From Glandiceps talaboti (taxonomy: Eukaryota > Hemichordata > Enteropneusta > Spengelidae), in NCBI RefSeq assembly GCF_964340395.1, contig NC_135560.1, forward strand, positions 9,928,598 to 9,992,597: a stretch of DNA of 64,000 nt. Reading direction: 5' to 3'. The notes under the pieces are model-generated. The model worked only from the letters and a program-made list of their open reading frames with translations, did not search any database and was not told where the DNA came from. Positions 60,601 through 63,907 of this stretch are shown here, piece after piece (position 1 is the first letter of the stretch; every line of letters begins with the position of its first letter). Made by a program: the position numbers and the translations under genes.

Positions 60601-62336
60601 ATGGAAAAAAACCAAAACCCTGACAATAAAATCAGAAAATTTTGTGTATTTACACATATACTAGTAAATAAGAATACATGTATTTGTATCACAAGTCATA
60701 GTACTGATAAATAGGGCTAGCTGAAGTCAACTAGACTCGATTAGTTTTCTCAAAAGTATTTTCTAGTGTCTCGCCCACAACCTTAAATCATTTTCTCTTC
60801 TTTTTTTTTGATGTTAATGTTTACTTCTTATTTGAATGTTTATCTCTTTTTTTGTGCGGAAATAAATTTCAATTTAAGTACAAAGGTTTGGTGCCCTTCT
60901 GTAAAAAAAAATGGAGTGCAAGAAAGAAAATAAACCCTGATGTAAAGCACTTTCTCTATGTGCTACATCCGTTTATAGCATTCATATCAAGTGTAAAAGT
61001 ATACTGTTCCAAATTGGTTTATTTACAAGCCTGGCATGTGGCCTTTCTAATGTGGTCAATTAGCAAATGAAATAGTATACTTTTACACTTGATATGGATG
61101 CTATAAATGATTGTGGTACATTCAGAAAATGCTTTACTTTGGTGTTATGGGTTGTACTTGATATGGATGCTATAAATGATTGTGGTACATACAGAAAAAG
61201 CTTTACTTTGGTGTTATGGGTTGTATTATGACTTTCCAGTATACTCATTCATTGACACCCATCTTTACCTGATAGGGCAAAAATGTTTGTATGTAAGAAA
61301 ACTTTGTGATAAGAGTACGTCTTGCAAAATACTGTATTTTTTAAAAGTTACAAAAAAATTCACAAACTAAGGCATCAGGCTTTTGAAATTTTCATCTTTC
61401 CAATTTGTAGTACAATTAACCCTTTCAGGACTAGAAACTTTCCCGCCAAAATTTTTGAACAAAAATTCTTGTTTCTCTGTAATTTTTGCAAAAAGATCAA
61501 CTTTATTTTAGACCAGAATTCAAGAAATATTACTTCCCAATGAAGTAATATTCTTAAATTTTAGAAAATGTTCTTACAATCAAGTTTCTATTTATTCCAA
61601 TGTCGTCTCTAGGAATGAAAGGGTTAATAGTATAGTCAGAACGTACAAATTGCTTGACATTTTTAGCCAGCCGAAGGGGGATGCTATTACAATAGGCTCC
61701 ATCTGTTGGTTCGTTTGTCTGTCCATAATACGCCATTTCTCAGACATACAATATGCTATTTCATTCATACCATGCACATATCTTGTGCACATCACTTCGT
61801 TTTTCGATATATGCAAATTTGACTAAACTTGGTGGGGATGTTTCTGGAGCAGTTATTGTGCAGTTGTTGTTGAAAACATTTTGACACAATTGGCCCTCGC
61901 AACCATGACCACGCCCTTAGCAACAGTGAACATCCCTGTTGTTACAAAGAGAACAACAGGGATGGGTAGGCAAGTGAATACAGATTCAAAAAAAAATGTA
62001 TGCAAATATGCCTAGCAACAGGACCACGCCCGTAGTAACAGCCAAATACTGTTGTGCTACAACGCCATTGGCACTATTTTGACCTTCCAAATCAGGATGT
62101 ACAAATACTGACATTTTTATCTTTTTTTTCATTTTGTATTTTAGTTTATTGTACAGTCAGGACGTACACCAACCCTCCTCCAGCAACTATGCAGCCTACC
62201 CTTCCAGTATTTCAGTGATCCTCGGCTCATGAATGTCTTGTTTCCGACACTAATAGCATGTTGCTATAACAACGTCGCGACAAAGAAGATTCTTGAGCAG
62301 GAGATGAGCTGTTCACTTCTAGCTACATTTATTGAA
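16271..62336 (+). CDS. SCAPER: SCAPER, S-phase cyclin A-associated protein in the ER (26 exons in window, last exon(s) missing)
   Basis: Seen: 26 exons with GT-AG borders (one GC-AG) whose phases all agree and whose lengths sum to 4350 nt, exactly 1450 codons. Order: N-terminal [16 protein letters not shown] (about residues 69-84), [20 protein letters not shown] (about 140-159), [16 protein letters not shown] (about 206-221), SWADKVK (about 265), EGWETVQRK (about 320), a long charged coiled coil (about 600-890), a zinc finger Cys895-X2-Cys898-X12-His911-X5-His917, and a helical C-terminal domain ending [20 protein letters not shown] and [14 protein letters not shown]. Known: human SCAPER (about 1400 residues) binds cyclin A/CDK2, is ER-associated, is linked to retinal and ciliary disease, and takes part in ribosome-coupled tubulin mRNA decay. 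The human tail after LLATFIQ is about 45-50 residues, so one or two exons lie right of the window. First ATG in frame is 16271; a candidate second start is at 17019. Confidence 0.97.
16424..18410. other. SCAPER intron 1
   Basis: About 2 kb, AT-rich, mostly unique. The only gene-like signal is the candidate first exon at 17019-17039. Confidence 0.7.
17019..17039 (+). CDS. SCAPER: SCAPER candidate alternative first exon
   Basis: ATG at 17019 with A at -3 encodes MSEFDEM and runs straight into a perfect donor GTAAGT in phase 0, which is what exon 2 (phase 0 in) needs. The result [17 protein letters not shown] is close in layout to the short human N-terminus. No transcript evidence is available, so this is an inference. 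Confidence 0.35.
18411..18537 (+). CDS. SCAPER: SCAPER exon 2 (RTARNL motif)
   Basis: Acceptor TTTTTTTGCAG, donor G|GTATGT, phase 0 in and 1 out. It encodes [20 protein letters not shown] then [12 protein letters not shown], among the best conserved N-terminal blocks of SCAPER. Confidence 0.96.
18738..18955 (+). mobile_element. Penelope-like element 3' remnant
   Basis: In SCAPER intron 2 the plus strand encodes [20 protein letters not shown] followed by PPVQRE and a stop, the typical end of a Penelope-like polyprotein (xxxxLNRDxGxxLPxIY). The next stretch (18867-18950) is the 3' tail shared with 5150-5240. Confidence 0.75.
19121..19356 (+). CDS. SCAPER: SCAPER exon 3 ([10 protein letters not shown] block)
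   Basis: Acceptor TCTCTTACAG, donor GTATGG, phase 1 in and 0 out. A Ser/Lys-rich half is followed by [20 protein letters not shown] and the ESIVECK end, the start of the SCAPER N-terminal domain. A (GATT)n run (19062-19096) lies just before the acceptor. Confidence 0.97.
19804..19904 (+). CDS. SCAPER: SCAPER exon 4
   Basis: Acceptor ATCAG, donor GTAAGA, phase 0 in and 2 out. [20 protein letters not shown] matches the helix after VVECKEVLMMLDN in human SCAPER. Confidence 0.95.
20402..20491 (+). CDS. SCAPER: SCAPER alternative exon 5a (duplicate of exon 5b)
   Basis: Acceptor CTACTTCAG with phase 2 in, the same as exon 5b. It encodes [16 protein letters not shown], 13 of 16 residues equal to the block in 5b. 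The 3' end is uncertain: in-phase donors exist at 20462 (GTGGCG) and 20492 (GTCTGT), both weak but both giving phase 2 out and lengths divisible by three. Protein-level conservation argues for selection; it could replace 5b or be a decaying copy. Confidence 0.6.
21018..21335. mobile_element. Foldback (MITE-like) element, copy 1
   Basis: Shares TACATTTTGTCTAAATGAAA-type sequence, TTTGATGTCTACAT and TGTATTCATTCAAT blocks with 46097-46385 and ends in the same GGTTGTATCAAACAGGG end. It lies in SCAPER intron 4 between exons 5a and 5b. The 137-codon frame on the minus strand is a by-product. Confidence 0.7.
21750..22050. repeat. Dispersed repeat with GTTCAAATCTTGCCC core, copy 1
   Basis: CTCAACTCCCTGGGGAGCAT, TAAGCGCATATGATTAAAGC, GTTCAAATCTTGCCCAAG and CCAAGCCAGCC recur in the same order at 33868-34130. 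It resembles a SINE body, but no clear RNA polymerase III A box was found. Confidence 0.7.
23121..23261 (+). CDS. SCAPER: SCAPER exon 5b ([11 protein letters not shown] block)
   Basis: Acceptor TTATTTTCAG, donor G|GTAAGC, phase 2 in and 2 out, 141 nt. [16 protein letters not shown] is nearly identical to human SCAPER; the rest ([18 protein letters not shown]) is the variable linker before SWADKVK. This copy has the better splice sites and is the likely main form. Confidence 0.95.
23262..23971. other. SCAPER intron 5
   Basis: 0.7 kb. It holds a short foldback at about 23818-23893 (CTTCAGACTCTCACTTCGGG / CAAGAGTCTGGGTAACTGAG) related to the ends of the element at 44414-45698. Otherwise nothing recognised. 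Confidence 0.5.
23972..24159 (+). CDS. SCAPER: SCAPER exon 6 (SWADKVK motif)
   Basis: Acceptor TTTGTAG, donor GTAGGT, phase 2 in and 1 out. It encodes [18 protein letters not shown] and an acidic tail. SWADKVK is conserved from human SCAPER. Confidence 0.95.
24819..24850. repeat. Short perfect inverted repeat
   Basis: ACAGGGGTGA / TCACCCCTGT arms separated by 12 nt in SCAPER intron 6. Confidence 0.85.
24931..25090. mobile_element. Foldback MITE-like element, copy 1
   Basis: GTACTCGGGGTATTTGCAGG and CTTGCAGTGTTCTCTGCACC, ending ACTCACATGGCATGTGGTTC, match 39656-39828. The arms around TTTGCAGGAGTGCTTG / CAAGCACAAGTGCAAAT are inverted repeats. Confidence 0.75.
25407..25973 (+). CDS. SCAPER: SCAPER exon 7 (longest exon, repeat-bearing linker)
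   Basis: Acceptor CTATACAG, phase 1 in and out. It opens with [20 protein letters not shown] (human EGWETVQR) and is otherwise a low-complexity charged linker. Residues about 425-460 carry a 7-8 residue tandem repeat ([28 protein letters not shown]). Two good in-phase donors, 25923 (GTAAGG) and 25974 (GTGAGA), differ by 17 codons. Confidence 0.93.
26360..27480. repeat. Long dispersed repeat (AGCAACCATGACCACGCC family), main copy
   Basis: Starts GGTTCAGTAGTGCTATAGGC, includes a (CTGT)n tract (26405-26446), blocks such as CTTGATATTTGGTGGGGACA repeated with drift every 150-200 bp, and three tandem AGCAACCATGACCACGCC-type blocks (about 27022, 27137, 27251), ending GTGCTACAATGCCATTGGTG. Related parts occur at 35890-36240 and 61820-62090. 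No coding domain seen. Confidence 0.75.
27578..27630 (+). CDS. SCAPER: SCAPER exon 8 (53-nt exon)
   Basis: Acceptor ACTTCCAG, donor GTAATG, phase 1 in and 0 out. It encodes [17 protein letters not shown]. Weakly conserved, supported by splice sites and phase agreement on both sides. Confidence 0.85.
27707..27740. repeat. (AAT)n microsatellite
   Basis: About 11 AAT/ATA units in SCAPER intron 8. Confidence 0.9.
27950..28226 (-). mobile_element. Penelope-like element remnant next to SCAPER exon 9
   Basis: Minus strand reads [20 protein letters not shown], then [20 protein letters not shown] and NRHEDG, the C-terminal block of Penelope-like elements (HxxxxxHxIxWxxxxVL...xxRxIxEAxxIxxxxxNLNRxxG). 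It ends about 15 nt before the exon 9 acceptor, antisense to the gene. Confidence 0.8.
28241..28417 (+). CDS. SCAPER: SCAPER exon 9 (acidic, ASAI motif)
   Basis: Acceptor T(13)ACAG, donor GTAAGA, phase 0/0, 59 codons. [20 protein letters not shown] then [16 protein letters not shown] aligns with human EEAIASAIAEEEQLTREIEAEENNDINIET. A Penelope-like remnant ends about 15 nt before the acceptor and a (GT)n tract starts 6 nt after the donor. Confidence 0.96.
28424..28538. repeat. (GT)n microsatellite at exon 9 donor
   Basis: Interrupted GT/GTAT tract that begins six bases inside SCAPER intron 9. Confidence 0.95.
28580..28725. repeat. Dispersed repeat, copy 1
   Basis: CACAAGCTCAATAAATAAAC, GGGAGGGAGGGGTCTGGCAT and CACTTCTAACC recur in order at 37190-37325 in the same orientation. 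Confidence 0.7.
28735..28985. mobile_element. MITE-like element related to 40861-41313
   Basis: GTTATTGTCGGTGATATAAA and CTCCAGAACCCATAGTTTAT, ending TCCTGGAGTGGTGTCCCCCT, match the right arm of the element at 40861-41313. The left end is poorly kept. Confidence 0.7.
29268..29437 (+). CDS. SCAPER: SCAPER exon 10 ([12 protein letters not shown])
   Basis: Acceptor TTGTGTTCAG, donor GTACTA, phase 0 in and 2 out. It encodes [20 protein letters not shown] and [16 protein letters not shown], almost the human text ([29 protein letters not shown]). Confidence 0.97.
30377..30382 (+). CDS. SCAPER: SCAPER candidate 6-nt microexon
   Basis: AACCAG stands between a pyrimidine-rich acceptor (CTCTTCTTGTTACAG) and a good donor GTAGGT in intron 10. 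Phase 2 in and out would insert two residues (RT) between SPSRK and RTRAES. Chance occurrence is possible; no transcript data. Confidence 0.25.
31579..31690 (+). CDS. SCAPER: SCAPER exon 11 (start of coiled coil)
   Basis: Acceptor ACTTCTAG, donor GTAATT, phase 2 in and 0 out. [20 protein letters not shown] opens the long charged coiled coil. Confidence 0.96.
32289..32648. repeat. (TATG)n long tetranucleotide microsatellite
   Basis: About 55 nearly pure TATG units (32300-32520), then TATG/TGTG/TATC variants. Its apparent Cys-Met-Tyr-Val reading frames are artefacts. Confidence 0.97.
33780..34130. repeat. Dispersed repeat with GTTCAAATCTTGCCC core, copy 2
   Basis: Same orientation and block order as 21750-22050: CTCAACTCCCTGGTGAGCAT, AAGTGCATAGGATTAAAACA, GTTCAAATCTTGCCCAAG, CCAAGCCAGC. 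Confidence 0.7.
34540..34680 (+). CDS. SCAPER: SCAPER exon 12 (coiled coil)
   Basis: Acceptor TTGAATAG, donor GTACTA, 47 codons, phase 0/0. It ends [14 protein letters not shown], identical to human save one residue. Confidence 0.96.
34738..34800. mobile_element. Half copy of foldback MITE-like element
   Basis: CAGAACCCCTATGTCACATG followed by GTGGTGTACTCAGGGGTTTT resembles one arm of 39656-39828, 58 nt after exon 12. Confidence 0.55.
34927..35025. repeat. GT-rich microsatellite
   Basis: GT tract with TATG and TAGG interruptions in SCAPER intron 12. Confidence 0.9.
35095..35250 (+). CDS. SCAPER: SCAPER exon 13 (coiled coil)
   Basis: Acceptor CTCATAG, donor GTCAGT, 52 codons, phase 0/0. [19 protein letters not shown] matches human nearly residue for residue, then [20 protein letters not shown]. 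Confidence 0.97.
35465..35706. mobile_element. Foldback element
   Basis: About 75-bp inverted arms: ACACAAGCAGTTCAAAGTTT on the left and AAACTTTGAACTGCTTGTGT on the right, extending through TTGAGCTTTCGATC / GATCAAAAGCTCAA and GATCTTGGTC / GACCAAGACA. Spacer about 85 bp. In SCAPER intron 13. Confidence 0.8.
35890..36240. repeat. AGCAACCATGACCACGCC-family repeat, 5' partial copy
   Basis: GGTTCAGTAGTGGTAATGGT, a GT-rich tract, then CCTTGAGATTTGGTGGAGAC correspond to the start of the copy at 26360. The later AGCAACCATG blocks are absent. Confidence 0.7.
36311..36453 (+). CDS. SCAPER: SCAPER exon 14 (coiled coil)
   Basis: Acceptor TTTTGTAG, donor GTGAAT, phase 0 in and 2 out. [20 protein letters not shown] continues the Arg/Glu/Lys-rich helix. 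Confidence 0.95.
36500..36830. repeat. Tandem copies of a GGTAGATTTTACCTACTTACC repeat
   Basis: Three copies with a period of about 74 bp (around 36629, 36701, 36777), each with AACTCAGGTAGATTTTACCT and TTACCAAAAACACTG-like ends. Single copies occur at 1190-1345, 34290-34340 and 63285-63425. Confidence 0.75.
37026..37107 (+). CDS. SCAPER: SCAPER exon 15 (coiled coil)
   Basis: Acceptor ACTACAG, donor GTGAAG, phase 2 in and 0 out. [20 protein letters not shown] matches human RDREERLAALTAAQQ. Confidence 0.96.
37190..37325. repeat. Dispersed repeat, copy 2
   Basis: Matches 28580-28725 block for block (CAAGCTCAATAAATGAATG, GGAGGGAGGGGGTCTGGCGT, CACTTCTAACC). Confidence 0.7.
38043..38198 (+). CDS. 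SCAPER: SCAPER exon 16 (end of coiled coil, Cys pair of zinc finger)
   Basis: Acceptor GTCTGTAG, donor GTATGT, 52 codons, phase 0/0. It ends [13 protein letters not shown], giving Cys895 and Cys898 of the C2H2 (U1-like) finger. Confidence 0.97.
38791..38818. repeat. (AAT)n microsatellite
   Basis: Short AAT run with one TGA break, followed by CTTTATTGTCCATTTG. Confidence 0.85.
39148..39249 (+). CDS. SCAPER: SCAPER exon 17 (His pair of zinc finger)
   Basis: Acceptor ATCCATAG, donor GTAGGC, 34 codons, phase 0/0. [20 protein letters not shown] supplies His911 and His917, so the finger is split by intron 16. Confidence 0.97.
39656..39828. mobile_element. Foldback MITE-like element, copy 2
   Basis: AGAATCCCATGACATG at the left and CATAGCATGGGGTTCT at the right are terminal inverted repeats; inside, GTACTCAGGTATTTGCACGA pairs with AGTGCAAATACTCCTGAGTA. 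About 173 bp, in SCAPER intron 17. Confidence 0.8.
39937..40130 (+). CDS. SCAPER: SCAPER exon 18 (basic segment)
   Basis: Acceptor TTTGGTAG, donor GTAAGT, phase 0 in and 2 out. [20 protein letters not shown] matches human KKKAKKIKARMNFRAKEY in position and charge. Confidence 0.95.
40163..40318. repeat. (GACA)n / (CA)n compound microsatellite
   Basis: GACA units to about 40202, then CA with CCCACC/GCGC breaks. A similar CA tract lies at 40440-40500. Confidence 0.95.
40593..40719 (+). CDS. SCAPER: SCAPER exon 19 ([13 protein letters not shown]), GC donor
   Basis: Acceptor TTATTTTCAG, phase 2 in. It encodes [17 protein letters not shown]. The only phase-correct donor is AAG|GCAAGT, a GC-AG intron. 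The nearest GT (40724) would shift the frame. Confidence 0.94.
40861..41313. mobile_element. MITE with long terminal inverted repeats and TTAA flanks (piggyBac-like)
   Basis: Left end TTAAAGGGGAATACCACTCC, right end GGAGTGGTCTTCTCCTTTAA. Inverted similarity continues about 100 bp inward (CATTTTCATAAAGTATGGGT / CATAGTTTATGAAAATGTC; TTTTACATCACCTACAATT / AATTGTAGGTGATGTAAAA). A TTAA on both sides fits piggyBac-type target sites. No ORF. It lies inside the GC-AG intron 19. Confidence 0.8.
41645..41757 (+). CDS. SCAPER: SCAPER exon 20 (AGGLTAL)
   Basis: Acceptor GTCTGCAG, donor GTAAGT, phase 0 in and 2 out. [20 protein letters not shown] matches human VADQIAFQAAGGLTALEHIL; this opens the helical C-terminal domain. 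Confidence 0.96.
42204..42300 (+). pseudogene. Decayed tandem copy of SCAPER exon 21
   Basis: GTCACTGTGTA, GGCTGTTAC and TCATTAC blocks in the same order and spacing as exon 21 (one-base indel); roughly 70 percent identical over about 80 bp by eye. Translation in one frame resembles [14 protein letters not shown] beside exon 21 [14 protein letters not shown]. The copy has TAAAT where the acceptor AG should be. Confidence 0.55.
42310..42433 (+). CDS. SCAPER: SCAPER exon 21 (SLCNAxNxxNLxC)
   Basis: Acceptor TTTTGACAG, donor GTGAGT, phase 2 in and 0 out. [20 protein letters not shown] then [20 protein letters not shown] aligns with human KSLCNAINVYNLTCNNCSENC. A decayed copy lies directly upstream (42204-42300). 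Confidence 0.96.
42914..43167 (+). CDS. SCAPER: SCAPER exon 22
   Basis: Acceptor CATCTACAG, donor GTATGT, phase 0 in and 2 out. A variable Ser/Thr-rich part is flanked by [19 protein letters not shown] and WGSDIVR, equal in place to human GLLKVSAVVLGCL and RVQDLISY. Confidence 0.94.
43806..43963. repeat. (GT)n / (GCGT)n / (GCAT)n compound microsatellite
   Basis: GT tract passing into GCAT and GCGT units in SCAPER intron 22. Confidence 0.95.
44152..44298 (+). CDS. SCAPER: SCAPER exon 23
   Basis: Acceptor TTATTTTCAG, donor GTAAGT, phase 2 in and out. [20 protein letters not shown] then [19 protein letters not shown] matches human YVVNMGLIDKLCACF and GPVDENPKMAIFLQHAAGLL. Confidence 0.96.
44414..45698. 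mobile_element. 1.3-kb foldback transposon without ORF
   Basis: Left arm GTTACCCAGACTCTCACTGC and CACCCAGATGAGAGTGTGGG; right arm, read in complement, GGTAACCCAGACTCTCATCG and CACCCAGACAAGAGTCTGGG. The arms match over about 110 bp. The centre (44640-45400) is partly CpG-rich with no coding domain. A smaller relative is at 23818-23893. It lies in SCAPER intron 23. Confidence 0.75.
45471..45488. repeat. Perfect 18-bp palindrome
   Basis: CCGGACGCTAGCGTCCGG is self-complementary over its full length; it sits inside the foldback element near its right arm. Confidence 0.95.
46097..46385. mobile_element. Foldback MITE-like element, copy 2
   Basis: CTCTGTTTGATACAACCATG at the left, CATGATTGTATCAAACAGAG at the right: terminal inverted repeats of about 25 bp. 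About 290 bp. Related to 21018-21335. Confidence 0.8.
46456..46790. repeat. (CATC)n / (CTGT)n / (CCGT)n microsatellite
   Basis: CATC units with an internal CTGT block (about 46600-46640) and CCGT block. Its His-Pro-Ser frames are artefacts. Confidence 0.95.
46890..47330 (+). mobile_element. LINE 3' end remnant
   Basis: Plus strand encodes [20 protein letters not shown] then [13 protein letters not shown] and a stop at about 47091, the usual LINE ORF2 end (LWNNIPxxIRxxxSxxxFKKxLKxYL). The 3' part runs to AATAAAGCTTTTAAAGATTC and GATTTGATTG, just before the exon 24 acceptor region. Confidence 0.65.
47378..47618 (+). CDS. SCAPER: SCAPER exon 24
   Basis: Acceptor TTCACGACAG, donor GTAAGC, phase 2 in and 0 out. 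[20 protein letters not shown] and [20 protein letters not shown] match human IFDNNRQDPTGLTAALQATDLAGVLHMLYCVLFHG. Confidence 0.97.
48131..48283 (+). CDS. SCAPER: SCAPER exon 25
   Basis: Acceptor CATTTTCAG, donor GTGGGT, 51 codons, phase 0/0. [20 protein letters not shown] then [18 protein letters not shown] matches human, including GYFTV and DNQ. Confidence 0.97.
51485..51838. repeat. (TACA)n / (GT)n / (TATG)n microsatellite
   Basis: TACA to 51520, GT to 51568, then TATG with CTGT and TACG interruptions to 51838. Confidence 0.95.
53703..54164. repeat. 45-bp minisatellite, about 10 copies
   Basis: Unit CCAATATGGCAGTGACCTGG then ACCCAACATGGCAACAACCA and TGGAT, with CAGTGGCC / GGTAGTGG variants. 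Since 45 is divisible by three, it is open on both strands (plus 53776-54243, minus 54218-53586), giving 15-residue peptide repeats. No promoter, splice or domain support for translation. Confidence 0.92.
54661..54738. repeat. (GT)n / (CTGTGT)n microsatellite
   Basis: GT units to about 54698, then CTGTGT units. Confidence 0.95.
54854..56227. repeat. 44-bp satellite array, about 30 copies
   Basis: Unit GGTACATACAACTTGTATTT then AGCCAAGTTATACCCATCTT and GGGT. Variant junctions GGTGGTACATAC, GGACAATAAATAC, GGGGTGTACATGC and GGTTGGTACATAC alternate. Each unit has two dyads, AACTTG-8nt-CAAGTT and ACCCA-TCT-TGGGT. The last unit degenerates at 56180-56227. No ORF. Confidence 0.95.
58825..59135. repeat. 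Degenerate AT-rich tandem array
   Basis: About five drifting copies of a 55-65 bp unit: AGCAGAAATTTTACCAAAAT, ATAAAAATGGGAAAAAACTA, GTCAAAATTTAGGAC and relatives. Confidence 0.8.
59960..60045 (+). ncRNA. tRNA-like or tRNA-derived SINE remnant
   Basis: GTGGTCGAGCAGTTAACTC resembles a class II (Ser/Leu-type) tRNA A box and D arm, and GGGTTAGAACCCGCC a T arm and B box about 45 nt downstream. The outer ends do not form a good acceptor stem. Read as a tRNA-derived remnant, not a working tRNA. Confidence 0.4.
60353..60372. repeat. Poly-C run
   Basis: About 18 C in a row with one G nearby. Confidence 0.95.
60942..61137. repeat. 64-bp inverted repeat
   Basis: Left arm 60942-61005 (GTAAAGCACTTTCTCTATGT to GTGTAAAAGTATACT) and right arm 61074-61137 (AGTATACTTTTACACTTGAT to AAAATGCTTTAC), spacer 68 bp, arms roughly 80 percent alike. 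Confidence 0.85.
61087..61225. repeat. 69-bp tandem duplication
   Basis: ACTTGATATGGATGCTATAA to GGTGTTATGGGTTGT occurs twice in a row (61087-61155, 61156-61225) with only a few differences. Confidence 0.93.
61820..62090. repeat. AGCAACCATGACCACGCC-family repeat, 3' copy
   Basis: CGCAACCATGACCACGCCCT, AGCAACAGGACCACGCCCGT and GTTGTGCTACAACGCCATTG match the 3' part of 26360-27480. It ends about 55 bp before the exon 26 acceptor. Confidence 0.75.
62145..62336 (+). CDS. SCAPER: SCAPER exon 26
   Basis: Acceptor TTGTATTTTAG, donor GTAAGT, 64 codons, phase 0/0. [20 protein letters not shown] and [18 protein letters not shown] are nearly the human text. It follows a 13.9-kb intron. The human protein has about 45-50 more residues, so the stop codon is outside the window. 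Confidence 0.97.
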
Positions 62337-62724
62337 GTAAGTACACTCTCTCTATTGTTCGTCAATTATTCAACTTTTTAACTTGATCCCCAATCTCTGC
62401 CTAGTTGTAACACAAGTTGCCAAAGTCGTCTACTTGTTACACATTAATGGTAAGCCTATCGCTAAAACAAGTTGGTGTCTTCATTATTTCATATCAAGAA
62501 TAAATGATACACTATACTCCAATGTTTCTAGAAAGCAAGTATTTAGGACATAGAATATCGTTTTAAAAATGCATACAGAGTAGATTTAACCGTACAAAAA
62601 GTGTACATAAAAAAGTGTTAAGATAAGGCCTAATAAATAAAATTGTGAGGTTCTGATTACACTCAATTTTAGAATAGGTGGGTAGGTAAATTTTTTATTT
62701 TATTTTATTATATATTTTTTTTCT

Positions 62725-62880
62725 GTGTGAATGTCTAGTTCAGGTTTTTCATTGTTTTCCAAATGGTCTCTGTGTTGTGTATTTCTTCCTATCAGACAGA
62801 CGTACAGTCATTACAGATTGGAAGTTTTATTTTGTCTTTTTAAGTTGGTGTCAGTTTTGGCATCCACTATTCCCTTTAAA
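62725..62880. repeat. Direct duplication, copy 1 (copy 2 at 63064-63225)
   Basis: GTCTAGTTCAGGTTTTTCAT, TTACAGATTGGAAG and GTCAGTTTTGGCATCCACTA recur in order about 340 bp downstream. Confidence 0.9.
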
Positions 62881-63063
62881 AGAAGGAAATTTTCCTATTA
62901 CACTACAACTAAGTTCCTAGCTACTAAAACTAACTACCAAAATTTCTTCTTCTTAAAAAAAAAAATGATAATACAAAAAGCAGGAGAGGGTGGGAGGGCT
63001 TGTTTGTATGTTGATTTCTATAATTTGTGTTTTTCTGTGAGAATGTTTAATTTTTTTTTTCCT

Positions 63064-63225
63064 GTGTGAGTGTCTAGTTCAGGTGTTCCGTTGTTTTCCA
63101 TATGGTCTTTGTGTTGTTTATTTCTTCTCATCAGATGTACAGCTATTACAGATTGGAAGAACAGGATTTTTTTTTTGTCTTTTTAAGTTGATGTCAGTTT
63201 TGGCATCCACTATTTCTCGTGAGAC
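63064..63225. repeat. Direct duplication, copy 2
   Basis: Second copy of 62725-62880, with small indels around a poly-T run. Confidence 0.9.
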
Positions 63226-63754
63226 TTCACAATTTTTGCAATTTTATTATTTTTTTCTCGAATATGTAAAAAAAAGAAGAGTTTAGGTCGACAGAGAAAC
63301 TCGGGTAGACTTTACCTACTTACTGCTGTTAGCAACAACTCTGGTGGTAGGGAACCCCTAGTAAAATGACAGGGGAACTCATGTAAATTTTACCTACTTT
63401 ACTGCCCTTAGCAATAACATTAGTATTTAGTGATATTAAAAAGTAATTCTCAGAACCTAAATATTATGATTTCTCATTTTAAGTTGTGTTGTGTTGTTAT
63501 CCATATTGATTTCTTTACTGTCTTCATACTATTTTGACGTAGTGCTTATAGTATCATAACATATTAATAGAGTACAAATCTTCAATACGTTTCTTAGTTC
63601 AGACAAGGAAAGTGTACAAGTTACATAAAGGGCTTTCTTACTCTGCTAGCACACATAGTAACAAACCCCTCATGCCGCGACTATTTTCCGAGTGAATGTG
63701 GAAAAAACATATGAGAATATCAAAATACCTTCACAAAAAATGCAAAGTTGACTG

Positions 63755-63907
63755 AATGGCAGCCATGTTTGTCGTTAAAAATCAATATTTACGGCATAAC
63801 TCGAAAAACTGTAATACGTCGAGACTCCATTCAAGTGTCTAACCCCATATTATCAGGTACAAGCTTTCTTTTAAAAAGACATTGACCCTTGACCTTCAGG
63901 GTCAGTT
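63755..63907. repeat. Dispersed repeat, inverted copy of 3036-3190
   Basis: CGTTAAAAATCAATATTTAC, CATTCAAGTGTCTAACCCCA and GACCCTTGACCTTCAGGGTC are the complement of blocks at 3036-3190. Confidence 0.75.

Larger units (their letters stand above)
48284..62144. other. SCAPER intron 25 (13.9 kb)
   Basis: The largest intron. It holds AT-rich unique DNA (48284-50400), GA runs (50408-50500), a mixed microsatellite (51485-51838), a 45-bp minisatellite, a (GT)n tract, the 44-bp satellite, a degenerate AT-rich array, a tRNA-like remnant, a direct repeat GTGACCTCTCAAAGCCCC (60249 and 60419), inverted and tandem repeats at 60942-61225 and a dispersed repeat. I see no exon or embedded gene; the intervals 52000-53690 and 56230-58800 hold nothing I recognise. 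Confidence 0.7.
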
